A DNA stretch of 64,000 nt from Marinilabiliaceae bacterium (GCA_016933045.1 JAFGBR010000069.1:105751-169750), one strand, 5' to 3'. Numbered from the stretch's first letter, positions 54,577 to 64,000 are shown. Program-made: numbers and translations. Notes: a model not told the origin generated them from the sequence alone.

Positions 54577-56799
54577 CTAGCCTTTTATTCTTTCTTCGCG
54601 AATTACAGAGTGTATTCCTTTAATTTTAACAAGACGTAAAATGAGTTTGTTTAAATCGTTGGCATTGTGTATGTATAAATAAATCTTACCTTCGAATATG
54701 CCATCGTGTGATTCGAAGTTAAGTGATCGCATATTTACATTTTGATCATCGGATATTATTTTGGTTATTTTACTAACCATTCCAACCTGGTCGATGCCCG
54801 AAAGATTTATTATTGCTAGATAAGATAGTATTTTATGAGATTCCCATTGTGCCGATACAATTTGGTTTCCTTCACTTGACATCAATTTTATTGCAATAGG
54901 GCATTTTCTGCTATGTAGAATAATCCTTTTTTCATCGTCTAAATAGCCGACAACATCATCTCCTGGAATAGGGTTGCAGCAAGTGGCAATGGAGAAATTT
55001 TGTGAGTTATCACTGTCGGAAAGGATATAGTGTTTTTGCTCTGAATTTTTTTCCTGAATTTTTCGTTTGGTAATATTTTTACCAAAATTTAGTTTCCAGT
55101 ATTTTACCCATTTATTTGATGTTTTATCACTTAAAATTCTACTTAAATTATCGAGTTGAATCTGTTCGATGCCAATTTTAAATGTTAGATCATTTTTAGC
55201 GGGAAGATTATAGTAATTTAGAAGTTTTCGAATAATACGAGAGTTTGTTGTTAATTTTGATTTGTTAAGTTCTGTTTCAAGTATTTGCTCACCTTTTGAG
55301 ATTAAATCTTTACGTTCTTTTTTAAAGGCGCGTTTTATTTTATTTTTAGCATTTGGGGTAGTAACAAAATCTAACCATTCATATTTAGGTGTTTGTTTTT
55401 CGGAGGTAATAATTTCTACCTGATCGCCACTTTGAAGTTGATAACTAAGTGGAACCAGTTTATAGTTAACCTTTGCACCAATACTTTTATACCCGATGTC
55501 GGTATGAATTTCAAATGCTAAATCGAGAGCAGTCGATCCTTTGGGCATAACCTTATTATCGCCTTTAGGGGTGAAAATTAGCATTTCGGATGAGAATACA
55601 TTTAGTTTGAAGTCATCAAGAAATTCAAGCGAAGAACTATCTGGGTCTTCTAAAATGTCTCGTATTTGTTTAAGCCAGCTATCGAGTTCTGATTCTTTAT
55701 CCTGATTGCCTTTATATTTATAGTGCGAAGCAAAACCCAGTTCGGCAATTTCGTCCATTCGTTCGGATCGTATTTGTATTTCAACCCATTTGCCTTGGGG
55801 TCCCATAACTGTTGCATGCAAAGCTTCGTACCCGTTTGCTTTTGGGGTACTAACCCAATCTCTTAGTCTGTCGGGTTTAGGTTTGTATATGTCCGTTATT
55901 AATGAATATATAGCCCAGCATTGAGCTTTTTCGGGGATTCTGTTTTTTGGATGAAAAACTATTCGAATGGCAAGAATATCATAAATTTCTTCAAAAGGGA
56001 TATTCTTTTTTTGCATTTTCGAGTATATCGAATATATTGATTTAGGCCGTCCTTTAATGTCAAAAATATATCCTTCTTTTGATAATTTTTCAATTATAGG
56101 AAGCGAAAAATGGTTTATCAGGTTTTGATGTTTTTCTTCGTTGGCTTTAACCTTTTCGTATAATTCGTTGTAAATTCCGGGGTGTTCATGTTTTAAGCTG
56201 AGATCTTCGAGTTCTGATTTTATTGTGTATAATCCTAATCGGTGGGCAAGAGGTGCGTAGAAAAAAATTGTTTCGGCAGCTATTTTTAATCGTTTATTTT
56301 CGGCCATAGAATCGAGGGTTCTCATATTATGTAACCTGTCGGCCAGTTTGATTAGAATAACACGGATATCTTCAATCATTGAAAGAAGTAACTTACGGAA
56401 ATTTTCAACTTGTTTTGATTTATCCTTGTCAAGAACGCCCGATAGCTTTGTTAAGCCATCAACAATACTGCCAATTTTTTCGCCAAATATAGTTTTAATA
56501 TCTTCAACAGTGTATTCAGTATCTTCAACAACATCGTGGAGTAAAGCAGCAGCAACGCCTTTTGATCCGAGTCCCATTTCGGCACCGGCAATTCGAGCAA
56601 CCTCAATAGGGTGCAAAATAAAAGGTTCGCCGGATTTTCTTTTAATACCGGAATGAGCTTCCAATGCCAGTTTGAAAGCTTTTTCGATAAGTTTTAAACT
56701 GGCTTTGTCCTGACATCGGGGACACGCACTTACTAAATCATTAAATTTATCTTGAATAAATAAATCTTCTTCTTCAGGTGATAAATTCCACATTGACAT
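54577..56799 (-). CDS. RelA/SpoT-family bifunctional (p)ppGpp synthetase/hydrolase
   Basis: A 740-residue stringent-response enzyme. In order: HD hydrolase domain (FILHPIEVARIAG; ALLHDVVEDTEYT; IKLADRLHNMRTL), synthetase domain (DILAIRIVF; DWVSTPKANGYEALHATV; VEIQIRSERMDEIAELGFASHYKYK), TGS (VFTPKGD-like MLIFTPKGDNKVMPKGST), and C-terminal ACT (YLAIINLSGIDQVGMVSKIT). Both catalytic halves look intact, so both activities are likely. A TTG at 56826 is in frame; the ATG at 56799 is preferred. It follows the M16 peptidase gene by 63 bases. Confidence 0.94.
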   Translation of the reverse strand: MSMWNLSPEEEDLFIQDKFNDLVSACPRCQDKASLKLIEKAFKLALEAHSGIKRKSGEPFILHPIEVARIAGAEMGLGSKGVAAALLHDVVEDTEYTVEDIKTIFGEKIGSIVDGLTKLSGVLDKDKSKQVENFRKLLLSMIEDIRVILIKLADRLHNMRTLDSMAENKRLKIAAETIFFYAPLAHRLGLYTIKSELEDLSLKHEHPGIYNELYEKVKANEEKHQNLINHFSLPIIEKLSKEGYIFDIKGRPKSIYSIYSKMQKKNIPFEEIYDILAIRIVFHPKNRIPEKAQCWAIYSLITDIYKPKPDRLRDWVSTPKANGYEALHATVMGPQGKWVEIQIRSERMDEIAELGFASHYKYKGNQDKESELDSWLKQIRDILEDPDSSSLEFLDDFKLNVFSSEMLIFTPKGDNKVMPKGSTALDLAFEIHTDIGYKSIGAKVNYKLVPLSYQLQSGDQVEIITSEKQTPKYEWLDFVTTPNAKNKIKRAFKKERKDLISKGEQILETELNKSKLTTNSRIIRKLLNYYNLPAKNDLTFKIGIEQIQLDNLSRILSDKTSNKWVKYWKLNFGKNITKRKIQEKNSEQKHYILSDSDNSQNFSIATCCNPIPGDDVVGYLDDEKRIILHSRKCPIAIKLMSSEGNQIVSAQWESHKILSYLAIINLSGIDQVGMVSKITKIISDDQNVNMRSLNFESHDGIFEGKIYLYIHNANDLNKLILRLVKIKGIHSVIREERIKG

Positions 56800-56862
56800 T
56801 ATGCTAATCTGATTCAAAAATACCAATTATTTGGATGATAACAATTTTTGATAGTTAGGAAT

Positions 56863-58146
56863 TTATCCGGCAATAATTGTAATAAAATCATCGGGATTTA
56901 AATATTGAATTGCCAGTTCCCTTATTCTCTTAGGTGTAATGTTATTAATTGATTGAACCATATTGAGATAAAATGTTAAATCGAGGTTGTTTTCCATTAA
57001 TCCCATTAGGTTATCGCTTATCGAAAAAGGGCTGTCTAAATTACGGAGAAGGTCGCCCAGCATGTAGTTTTTAACAATATCAAGTTCTTTTTTATCGACA
57101 TTTTTTGTTCTAAGTTTGTCTATTTCGTTGAATATTTCGCTTATTACATCTTCTCTAACCTGATTGTTTACTTCGGTGGCTATGACCCAATAAGCAGCTT
57201 GTTTTAGAGGAACGATATAGCTTGAAATACCGTAGGTGTAACCTTTTTCTTCGCGAATTGATTTCATTAATCGGGATCCAAAATAACCGCCTAATATTGT
57301 GTTTAATATTTGAAGATCTTGAAAATCTTTGTGATCGCGGGTTACAATGATTCTTCCAATTTTTAATGATGCCTGGAGGGCATCTTTTTTTTCAATCAGG
57401 TGTTTTTTTATGGCAGATGATTGAATTGGAGGGAGTTGTTTATGATTTACAAATGTGTTAGATCCCCATTTGTTGTTGCCAATATTAATGTTTAGTAATG
57501 TAAGGTAGTTATTGCCGGGTTTTCCTGATAATACTATTTGGCAGTTGTTTGATGTGTATGTATTATTGTGAAAATCAACTAGGTCATTTCTTTTTATAGA
57601 ATTGAACATATCTTTTTTAACGATCATTCCATAAGGATGATTTTCGCCAAATATTGTAGTGTTGAATTTGCGGGCTGAGAGAGTTTTAACCTTTTCCTGG
57701 TCGAGAAGAAATTCTTGTTTTTTCTTTTTTAAGTATATTTCGACTTCTGATTCGGGGAAAATGGGGTTTTTAATTAAATCAGAAACAATTTCAAGAGTTT
57801 GTGGCAGATATTTGGTTAATGTAATTAATGAAACCGAAGTATTGTGATAACTAGCATTAGATCCAATATGTGCACCGTAAAAGTCAATTGCTTCTGATAT
57901 TTGAGCTGAGGTGCGGCTTCGAGTTCCATCTTCAATAAGGTTGCTTGTTGTTGATGCTAAAAGAGGTCTGCCTGCCTGAACCAGACCTGCCTGAAAATAG
58001 ATGTCTACTTTAGTTACATCTTGTGTGCCTCCTTCAATAACATATAATTGGATTCCATTATTTAGTTTTTCGAACCGTGGGGTAATTAGTTTTAATGGTT
58101 CCATTTGTTTAGCATTAGGAGCTATAACGCGATTTATTATTGACAT
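56863..58146 (-). CDS. M16 peptidase-like protein, catalytically inactive partner
   Basis: A 427-residue M16B protein. Where an active member has HxxEH in the first zinc motif, this reads LLASTTSNLIEDGT, so it lacks zinc ligands and the catalytic Glu. It does keep the substrate-binding Arg/Tyr region in its second half (IREEKGYTYGISSYI). That is the pattern of the non-catalytic subunit in heterodimeric M16 peptidases such as mitochondrial MPP. It begins six bases after the active partner. No signal peptide is seen, so cytoplasmic peptide turnover is likely. Confidence 0.88.
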   Translation of the reverse strand: MSIINRVIAPNAKQMEPLKLITPRFEKLNNGIQLYVIEGGTQDVTKVDIYFQAGLVQAGRPLLASTTSNLIEDGTRSRTSAQISEAIDFYGAHIGSNASYHNTSVSLITLTKYLPQTLEIVSDLIKNPIFPESEVEIYLKKKKQEFLLDQEKVKTLSARKFNTTIFGENHPYGMIVKKDMFNSIKRNDLVDFHNNTYTSNNCQIVLSGKPGNNYLTLLNINIGNNKWGSNTFVNHKQLPPIQSSAIKKHLIEKKDALQASLKIGRIIVTRDHKDFQDLQILNTILGGYFGSRLMKSIREEKGYTYGISSYIVPLKQAAYWVIATEVNNQVREDVISEIFNEIDKLRTKNVDKKELDIVKNYMLGDLLRNLDSPFSISDNLMGLMENNLDLTFYLNMVQSINNITPKRIRELAIQYLNPDDFITIIAG

Positions 58147-58152
58147 GGGTAA

Positions 58153-59394
58153 TTAATTGAGTTTTGATTTATACAAAACTGTTGAGCAGTTTGTTGGTAA
58201 AAGAATTTGATTTGCAATGTTTTGTATTTGAATGGAGGTGACTTTTTCGTATTTTTCAGCTTCGAGGTTTATGTCATCAGCTTTTGTTTGTAATTCGAAG
58301 TGACTCAAAGTCATTGCTTTGTTTAAGAAGCTTATTTCGGAGTATATAAGACTCGATTCGACTTTGTTTTTTACTTTTTGGAGTTCATAATCGGAAACAG
58401 GATCGGAACAAACTTTTTCAAGTTCGTTCCAAATAGCTTTGTTTGCTATTTCTAATGAAACACCATCAGATGGGCGTCCGCGCACGATTAACAGTCCCGG
58501 GTCGTCATCGCCAGTGATGTATGCATTAATTTCGGCAAATAACTGTTGTTCTTTAATTAGAGATTGGTATAAACGTGAAGAATTGCCGTTTGATAAAATG
58601 TCTGATAGAAGATCGGTAGCGTGGTATGATTCGTGAGTTCGTTCATTCATGTGAAAGGCCATTTGAATTAAGTTGGCGGGAACATCGCGTTCGACTTCCA
58701 AAAAACGACTTTCGGTTTGTTGAGGTTCCTGAATTAGTTTACGAACGGGTACTTTTCTTTGTGGTATTTGACTAAACCATTTTTCGGCAAGTTTAAAAAT
58801 TTCGTTAGCATTTACGTTACCGGAAACGCATAAAATTGCGTTGTTAGGTGCATAGTGTTTGTAAAAAAAATCTTTCACATCGTTTAAAGTTGCTTGTTGA
58901 ATGTGATCGATAGTTTTGCCAATTGTTGGCCATTGATAAGGATGATGTTTATAGGCTAATGGTCTGAATAGTAATGGTAAATCACCGTAGGGCTGGTTAA
59001 GATATCGTTGTTTAAATTCTTCTGTAACAACATTTTTTTGCACATCCAGGTTGTTTTGGCTAAAGTCGAGTTCTAACATTCGGTCTGATTCAAGCCAAAA
59101 TGCTGTTTCTATATTGTTAGCAGGAAGGGTTTCGTAATAATTAGTAATGTCGTTAGTAGTGAACGCATTATTGTCGCCGCCAACTAATTGCAGCGGAGCA
59201 TCGAAATTAGCAATGTGTTTACTGCCTCCAAACATAAGGTGTTCAAAAAGGTGAGCAAAACCGGTTTGATTGGGAGATTCATCTTTTGATCCAATATTAT
59301 ATAGCAGGTTAACTGCGGCCAGTGGGGTGCTTTTGTCGGTGTGGACTAAAACTTTTAAACCATTATTTAAAATATGGCGTTGTATTTCTATCAT
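58153..59394 (-). CDS. M16 family zinc metallopeptidase, catalytic subunit
   Basis: A 413-residue M16B peptidase. GFAHLFEHLMFGG holds the inverted HxxEH zinc motif and NVVTEEFKQRY the downstream Glu ligand. The YNIGSKDESPNQTG lead-in is typical. The C-terminal half lacks a clear R/Y pair, complementary to the next gene, so the two proteins probably form one active heterodimer. It overlaps no neighbour but lies two bases after the FabK-like gene and six before its partner. Confidence 0.92.
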   Translation of the reverse strand: MIEIQRHILNNGLKVLVHTDKSTPLAAVNLLYNIGSKDESPNQTGFAHLFEHLMFGGSKHIANFDAPLQLVGGDNNAFTTNDITNYYETLPANNIETAFWLESDRMLELDFSQNNLDVQKNVVTEEFKQRYLNQPYGDLPLLFRPLAYKHHPYQWPTIGKTIDHIQQATLNDVKDFFYKHYAPNNAILCVSGNVNANEIFKLAEKWFSQIPQRKVPVRKLIQEPQQTESRFLEVERDVPANLIQMAFHMNERTHESYHATDLLSDILSNGNSSRLYQSLIKEQQLFAEINAYITGDDDPGLLIVRGRPSDGVSLEIANKAIWNELEKVCSDPVSDYELQKVKNKVESSLIYSEISFLNKAMTLSHFELQTKADDINLEAEKYEKVTSIQIQNIANQILLPTNCSTVLYKSKLN

Positions 59395-59396
59395 CG

Positions 59397-60353
59397 TTAA
59401 AATGAGAATTTATTATTGTTTATTAATGAATCTTTTGTTTGTTGATATTCAAATATTATTTCTTTCATAATTACATTAACAGGTTTAATGTCGTTTATTA
59501 TTGAAGCTATTTGACCTATTTCTAATTCACCTTCAGTCATATCACCTTCAAAGATGCCTTTTTTAGCACGGCCTTTACCTAATAATGCTTTCAAGTCTTC
59601 AATGGAAGCTCCTTTATTTTCCGCGTCATTCACCTTGTTGTAAAACTCATTTTTAATAAGGCGTACCGGGGCTAGTTTTTTTAGTGAAAGCATTGTGTCA
59701 CCCTCTTTAAGTTCAGTAACAAGTTGTTTGAAGCTTTCATGAGCCGATGACTCGTTAGAAATAGCAAAGCGCGAACCCATTTGAACTCCGTCGGCACCTA
59801 AAATCATACAGGCAAGCATTGCGCTTCCGGTTGCAATTCCTCCGGCAGCAATTAAAGGCAGATTGGTTGTCTTTTTTATTGTAGGTATTAATGTTAAAGT
59901 AGTTGTTTCTTCACGGCCGTTGTGTCCTCCAGCCTCGAAACCTTCGGCTACAATAGCATCGACACCGGCATCTTCGCACTTAGTAGCGAATTTTGAGTTT
60001 GCTATAACATGTGTAACAATGATGCCAGCATCTTTTAACTTTTGTGTAAACTTCATTGGGTTACCAGCAGAAGTAAAAACTATTTTAACACTGTTATCGA
60101 TGATAATATCTACAAGTTTATCTATCTCGGAGTAGAGGAGAGGTAAGTTAATTCCCCAGGGTTTATCGGTGGCAATTTTCATTTTTTGAATATGCTCAAT
60201 TAGTGTTTCGGGGTGCATTGATCCAGCTCCTAAAAGTCCCAAACCTCCATTGTTACTAACGGCTGATGCTAATCTCCATCCGCTGCACCATACCATTCCT
60301 CCTTGAATTATTGGATATTTGATTGAAAATAGTTTTGTAATTCGGTTCTCCAT
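59397..60353 (-). CDS. FabK-like flavin enzyme (enoyl-ACP reductase II / nitronate monooxygenase family)
   Basis: A 318-residue FMN TIM-barrel enzyme. YPIIQGGMVWCSGWRLASAV, NGGLGLLGAGSMHPE, VAEGFEAGGHNGREETTTL and LIAAGGIATGSAM match the Porphyromonas-type FabK group, which reduces enoyl-ACP in fatty-acid synthesis; databases often call relatives nitronate monooxygenase. The former is favoured. A TTG at 60377 is in frame; ATG 60353 is preferred. It heads a tight operon with the M16 pair. Confidence 0.8.
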   Translation of the reverse strand: MENRITKLFSIKYPIIQGGMVWCSGWRLASAVSNNGGLGLLGAGSMHPETLIEHIQKMKIATDKPWGINLPLLYSEIDKLVDIIIDNSVKIVFTSAGNPMKFTQKLKDAGIIVTHVIANSKFATKCEDAGVDAIVAEGFEAGGHNGREETTTLTLIPTIKKTTNLPLIAAGGIATGSAMLACMILGADGVQMGSRFAISNESSAHESFKQLVTELKEGDTMLSLKKLAPVRLIKNEFYNKVNDAENKGASIEDLKALLGKGRAKKGIFEGDMTEGELEIGQIASIINDIKPVNVIMKEIIFEYQQTKDSLINNNKFSF

Positions 60354-60374
60354 GTTGGTGGTTTTTTGAATTGA

Positions 60375-60382
60375 CAAAGATA
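60375..60382 (-). promoter_or_regulatory. Candidate -7 element of the fabK-M16 operon
   Basis: The minus strand reads TATCTTTG, a full TAnnTTTG match, 22 bases upstream of the ATG at 60353. No clear -33 TTTG. It also overlaps the in-frame TTG, which argues against that start. Confidence 0.45.
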
Positions 60383-60429
60383 TTAAATAAATAATGGAGG
60401 CCGATTTCTTTGTATAGTTAAGTTAATAG

Positions 60430-62817
60430 TTAAAATTCAATGTTGATTCCAATTGTTGGGAGTACTGTTCCTGAGTATGTTTGTAATGTTTTAAGTTGAT
60501 ATTTTTGTTCATTAAGAGGTGCTTCGGGGTTTAAAATAATTGGTTCGTTGTTTGAGTTTTTAGCAACAATTAATCGTTCGGCATTTTTAGATTGTTTGTT
60601 GTATAAGTTTTGAATGTCGAAATAAAAGCCGATTGACCATGTGTTGAATGTGTATGTTTTATCAATTCTGAAATCGAGTTGATGAAATGGATCTAAACGT
60701 TCAGTGTTGAATTTTGAATAATCTAAATACTCTCTTCCTCTTGAATTCCAGGCTACAACAAAGGATGATTTTTCGAAATCGTATGGAGTGTAAGGAAGCC
60801 CCCCTATATATCTCCATTTGATACCAATATCCCAGTTTCGTTTTAGTTTTTTGCTAATGGTTGCTGTAAACAAATGTTTGCTGTCCCACGACGAAGGAAT
60901 TAATTTATTGTTAATGTCGGTAAATTCACTCCTTACGAAAGTGTACGACAGTAAAAGACTTAATTTTTTAGGTGATCGTTGCTTAAATAGTAATTCAAAC
61001 CCATTTGTTCGTCCCGAAGATGAAGATGTAACTTCCTCATCGCCAAAGACATCGTAATTACTACCTTTGCTGGCAAGACTTACCGAATCGGTAACAGAGA
61101 AAGGGTATTGTGAGTAATCTTTAATAAATCCTTCGAAACTTAAACGGGTATAATCGTTGGGGCGAAATTCAATTCCTAAAACAAAATGATTTGATTTTAT
61201 GTATGATATTTTATTTTGTTTGTTAATTAGAGTGTTGTTTTTTCTATATCCCAGAGTGGTATATGAAGGAAGTTGAAAGTATTGTCCAACACTGCCACTT
61301 AAAACAAGACGGTTTGACAGAAGGTAAGATGCTGAGAATCGAGGACTGAATTGATCGGTAAAATTATTTGTTTGCGATGAATAATTAGTTGCGTCCATTC
61401 TAATTCCGAGTGCTAATGATAAACGATTGTCAATAAACGGATGAGAAACTGAACCAAATACACCCCATTTAATTATACTTAAATCGGAATTGTATTGTTG
61501 TTCAAGAAGTGTGTTGTTTGAGAATATTTTTGAGTATGTGTAATTGTTATATTCGCCAAATTCGAGGTTGGTACCAATGTTTATTGAATATTGATTGGGT
61601 TTAGCAGTAAGTTCAACTCTTAGTTTGTTTTCAATTTCGTTCGATTGGTAATCGTAAGTAAGGTTTTCGTCAGTTTCAATGTTATCACGATATTTATAAG
61701 AGCTATTGTTTAGGTGACTACGGCTTATTGCAATAGTAGCATAACTGTTATTAAAAAAATGTTTGTATACAGTTCCAACAGTATAATTCCATTGGTTATT
61801 AGTTGGTATGTAGCTAAGTATGTAGTTGTTTTCATCAGAAGGTTCGGGAGAAGGATTAAGTTTGAACTGGTCTAATGCTCCAACTCCCAAAAAAGTTATT
61901 TCGTTATGTGCGTTAATACGTGTTTTTGTTTTGAACAAAAAGTCGTTAAAAGTAGGCAAAAATGGTAATCCCAACTGATCGAACAGAAATTGGAGATACG
62001 AACGACGTACTCCAGCAATATAGGTTGTTTTTTTACTTAGTGGGCCGTTAATCGATAATGATAATTCAGAAGCCCCAACCGATCCTTTGAAACTTGTTTG
62101 ATCCTGGTCTCCATCTTTTTGTGAGAATTCGAAAATTGAACTTAAGGAGTTGCCTCTTGATGCCGGAAATGCACTGGAATAAAACTGAACTTCGCGAATA
62201 AAGTCGACATTTAAAATACCTATTGGACCACCAGAAGAGCCTTGTGTTGAAAAATGATTTAGTGTAGGAATTTCAATCCCATCCAAATAAAATTTATTTT
62301 CGGCAGGAGAACCTCCCCGTACAATTAAATCATTTCGAAATGAGAGAGGGTTTCCAACACCGGGGAATGATTGTAATACCTTTGAAATGTCGCGATTAGC
62401 GCCGGCACTTTTTTCAATGAGGTCAACCCCAATGCTTTGCAAAGAAACCGGGCTTTCGGGTTTTGAAATAAATGTTCGACCTTTAACTGTTACTTCGTTT
62501 ATTGTTTCACTGCCGGGAGTCATTTTTAGTTCAATGGATGTGTTTTTGATTTTTGAAACGTAAATTACTTCCGATATGAAAGGTTCGAATCCTAAAGATG
62601 ATAGTTGAAGTCTGATAAATTCATCTTTAATTCCGCTTAGTTCGAAATGCCCTAATGAATCGGACATGGTTCCAATATTAGTGTTTGAAATAATAATGTT
62701 TACAAACGGAATTGGATCTCCGGTTAATTCATTTATAATTCGGCCATTTATTATTCCTTGTTGTGCATGGGACGAAAAAAAGGAATAAAGAAGAATAATA
62801 GTTATAATGATTTTCAT
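60430..62817 (-). CDS. TonB-dependent outer-membrane receptor with carboxypeptidase-regulatory-like domain
   Basis: A 795-residue receptor. A signal peptide (1-18, ending SSHAQ) is followed by a CarboxypepD_reg-like domain (IINGRIINELTGDPIPFVNI; DSLGHFELSGI), then a plug (LQSFPGVGNPLSFRNDLIVRGG; FYLDGIEIP) and a 22-strand-type barrel ending in aromatic INIEF. It moves a substrate across the outer membrane with TonB energy. There is no SusD partner, so sugar uptake by the Sus mechanism is not implied; ligand unknown. It is monocistronic by position. Confidence 0.9.
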   Translation of the reverse strand: MKIIITIILLYSFFSSHAQQGIINGRIINELTGDPIPFVNIIISNTNIGTMSDSLGHFELSGIKDEFIRLQLSSLGFEPFISEVIYVSKIKNTSIELKMTPGSETINEVTVKGRTFISKPESPVSLQSIGVDLIEKSAGANRDISKVLQSFPGVGNPLSFRNDLIVRGGSPAENKFYLDGIEIPTLNHFSTQGSSGGPIGILNVDFIREVQFYSSAFPASRGNSLSSIFEFSQKDGDQDQTSFKGSVGASELSLSINGPLSKKTTYIAGVRRSYLQFLFDQLGLPFLPTFNDFLFKTKTRINAHNEITFLGVGALDQFKLNPSPEPSDENNYILSYIPTNNQWNYTVGTVYKHFFNNSYATIAISRSHLNNSSYKYRDNIETDENLTYDYQSNEIENKLRVELTAKPNQYSINIGTNLEFGEYNNYTYSKIFSNNTLLEQQYNSDLSIIKWGVFGSVSHPFIDNRLSLALGIRMDATNYSSQTNNFTDQFSPRFSASYLLSNRLVLSGSVGQYFQLPSYTTLGYRKNNTLINKQNKISYIKSNHFVLGIEFRPNDYTRLSFEGFIKDYSQYPFSVTDSVSLASKGSNYDVFGDEEVTSSSSGRTNGFELLFKQRSPKKLSLLLSYTFVRSEFTDINNKLIPSSWDSKHLFTATISKKLKRNWDIGIKWRYIGGLPYTPYDFEKSSFVVAWNSRGREYLDYSKFNTERLDPFHQLDFRIDKTYTFNTWSIGFYFDIQNLYNKQSKNAERLIVAKNSNNEPIILNPEAPLNEQKYQLKTLQTYSGTVLPTIGINIEF

Positions 62818-63055
62818 TTGTTTAAAATTTATTTTTCAATGTTTTTTTTAACTGTTTACTTATGGGTTAAACTCGATAAATTTGATAATAGTTTATTTAT
62901 GGCTCATTTATTTTGTTTAATTTTTTTTTGCATCAATTAAACAAGCTAATTAAGATTTTGTTTGAATGAATCTAAGAAAAAAATAGTGGTATGTATATTA
63001 ATAATTCAATAATATTGGGTTTTAGATTAATTTAATTAATTCAGATAATTAAAAA
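62818..63055. other. AT-rich divergent intergenic region
   Basis: 238 bases between the receptor gene and the unrecognised gene at the window end. I see no hairpin, RNA or clear promoter consensus in it. Confidence 0.5.
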
Positions 63056-64000
63056 ATGATTGATATTCAAAATCTATTAAAAGAACTTGAAGATTTACAG
63101 AGTAGGGATTCAAAATATTTTCCAGAAGGATTATTTCCATCATATCGGGAAAATTATTTTTTGAATTTTAGTCGCTTGGATGATAATATATATTTTTCAG
63201 CTTCAATAGCGTTTATATTAAAGCAACATTTAGAGAGTATGACTATAATTGAGGCTGAAATATCAAAAAAAATAATAGAAAGTGTTGTTGCTTGTTATGA
63301 AAAGTACAAAAATCCTAATCGTATATCGTATAATTTTTGGGCTAAAAGAAATAATTCATGGTTTCCTAATGGTTTGTTTTTGAATAGGTTTAAGCACTTT
63401 GCATTGCCTGATGATATCGATACTACATCGATGATTTTGCTTACCAAAGAAACAAAAGTTGCAGAGGTTGATGAGTATCATAACACACTGCCTCATTATG
63501 CAAACGGAACCCGTTATTCAATTCGTAACGGCTTGAGAAGATTTCAAAAATTGAGTACATATAGCACTTGGTTTGGTGAAAGGATGCCTATCGAAACTGA
63601 TGTTTGTGTGCTGTCAAACACACTTTTTTTGTTTGCAACATATGGAGTTGAGTTTAATCGATACGATTGTGATGTGGTTTTTTTGATGGAACAAATAATT
63701 GATGATCAGTTGTATATAAGTCATCCATTTGAAGTTGCGCCCGAATATCCAAAAACGGAGATAATTATTTATCATTTGGCACGATTGGCAGGTGCTTTCC
63801 CCGAACTATTTAAGGATAGGATTTTGAATAAGTTTAAAGCCGATGTTTTATTGTGCTATAATAAGTCGGATGGATTTAATTGCTTTTTGCTCGAATTATC
63901 ATTGATGCATTTGAATGAGGTTATTAGTGATAGCTCAAAATCGTTATTTTTTGACTTGGATAGAAATAAAAACTGGTGGTTTACAGCTGGTTTTTTATCG
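63056..64000 (+). CDS. Unrecognised protein, 3' end outside window
   Basis: An open frame of 315 codons from ATG 63056 runs off the window without a stop. The sequence is protein-like with normal codon use: MIDIQNLLKELEDLQSRDSK, NFWAKRNNSWFPNGLFLNRF, LPDDIDTTSMILL, PIETDVCVLSNTLFLFATYG and YPKTEIIIYHLARLAGAFPE. The repeated pattern of an Asp-rich turn followed by two helices (DDIDTTSM; ETDVCVLSN; KTEIIIYH) suggests an alpha/alpha-toroid fold as in terpene cyclases and prenyltransferases, but I cannot assign a family. No signal peptide, so probably cytoplasmic. Confidence 0.75.
   Translation, partial: MIDIQNLLKELEDLQSRDSKYFPEGLFPSYRENYFLNFSRLDDNIYFSASIAFILKQHLESMTIIEAEISKKIIESVVACYEKYKNPNRISYNFWAKRNNSWFPNGLFLNRFKHFALPDDIDTTSMILLTKETKVAEVDEYHNTLPHYANGTRYSIRNGLRRFQKLSTYSTWFGERMPIETDVCVLSNTLFLFATYGVEFNRYDCDVVFLMEQIIDDQLYISHPFEVAPEYPKTEIIIYHLARLAGAFPELFKDRILNKFKADVLLCYNKSDGFNCFLLELSLMHLNEVISDSSKSLFFDLDRNKNWWFTAGFLS

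Overview
The window is AT-rich, chromosomal-looking DNA from a Bacteroidota bacterium, most likely of the order Bacteroidales/Marinilabiliales (the order is inferred, not tested). Supporting signs are a hybrid two-component system (HTCS) regulator, a TonB-dependent receptor with a carboxypeptidase-regulatory-like domain, a PorT-type component of type IX secretion, a TamL lipoprotein, a FabK-type reductase, an AraR-type Nudix regulator, promoters of the TTTG-N20-TAnnTTTG type, and few Shine-Dalgarno sequences. No insertion sequence, prophage or CRISPR array was seen.

Region 1 (1-4610) is the end of a surface-glycan locus. It holds two tandem QueC-like PP-loop proteins (the first cut by the window edge), a sugar-transfer-associated ATP-grasp, a membrane-anchored GNAT, a phosphoglycosyl transferase and a DegT aminotransferase. 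Region 2 (4683-10307) is a divergent pair, a mutarotase lipoprotein and a large HTCS sensor-regulator. Region 3 (10311-28862) is mixed housekeeping and envelope genes: an ACT-like protein divergent from dapA, nitroreductase, malate/lactate dehydrogenase-like enzyme, lipoprotein serpin, SDR, purL, ubiE/menG, porT, an FAD-dependent dehydrogenase, a SpoU methyltransferase, tamL, class II fba, an NSS transporter and a helix-hairpin-helix protein.

Region 4 (29026-43717) is the conserved translation/transcription block: rpsU, xerC, raiA, tRNA-Tyr, tRNA-Gly, tRNA-Thr, tuf, tRNA-Trp, secE, nusG, rplKAJL, rpoB, rpoC. It has a recognisable promoter, structured leaders and an attenuator-like hairpin between rplL and rpoB. 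Region 5 (43923-50597) is a complete L-arabinose catabolic operon, araR-araA-symporter-araD-araB, with a strong terminator hairpin after araA. It converts imported arabinose through ribulose and ribulose-5-phosphate to xylulose-5-phosphate.

Region 6 (50642-62817) holds a low-molecular-weight tyrosine phosphatase and then minus-strand genes: a cytidylate-kinase-like protein, purA, fur, rel/spoT, a complementary pair of M16 peptidases, a fabK-like gene and a TonB-dependent receptor. Between the kinase-like gene and purA lie two homologous tandem units, each ending in a minus-strand terminator; they look like a pair of small RNAs. The window ends inside an unrecognised gene (63056 onward).

The two best candidates for undescribed biology are the tandem QueC-like proteins embedded in a glycan-decoration locus and the twin small-RNA units at about 52191-52429.
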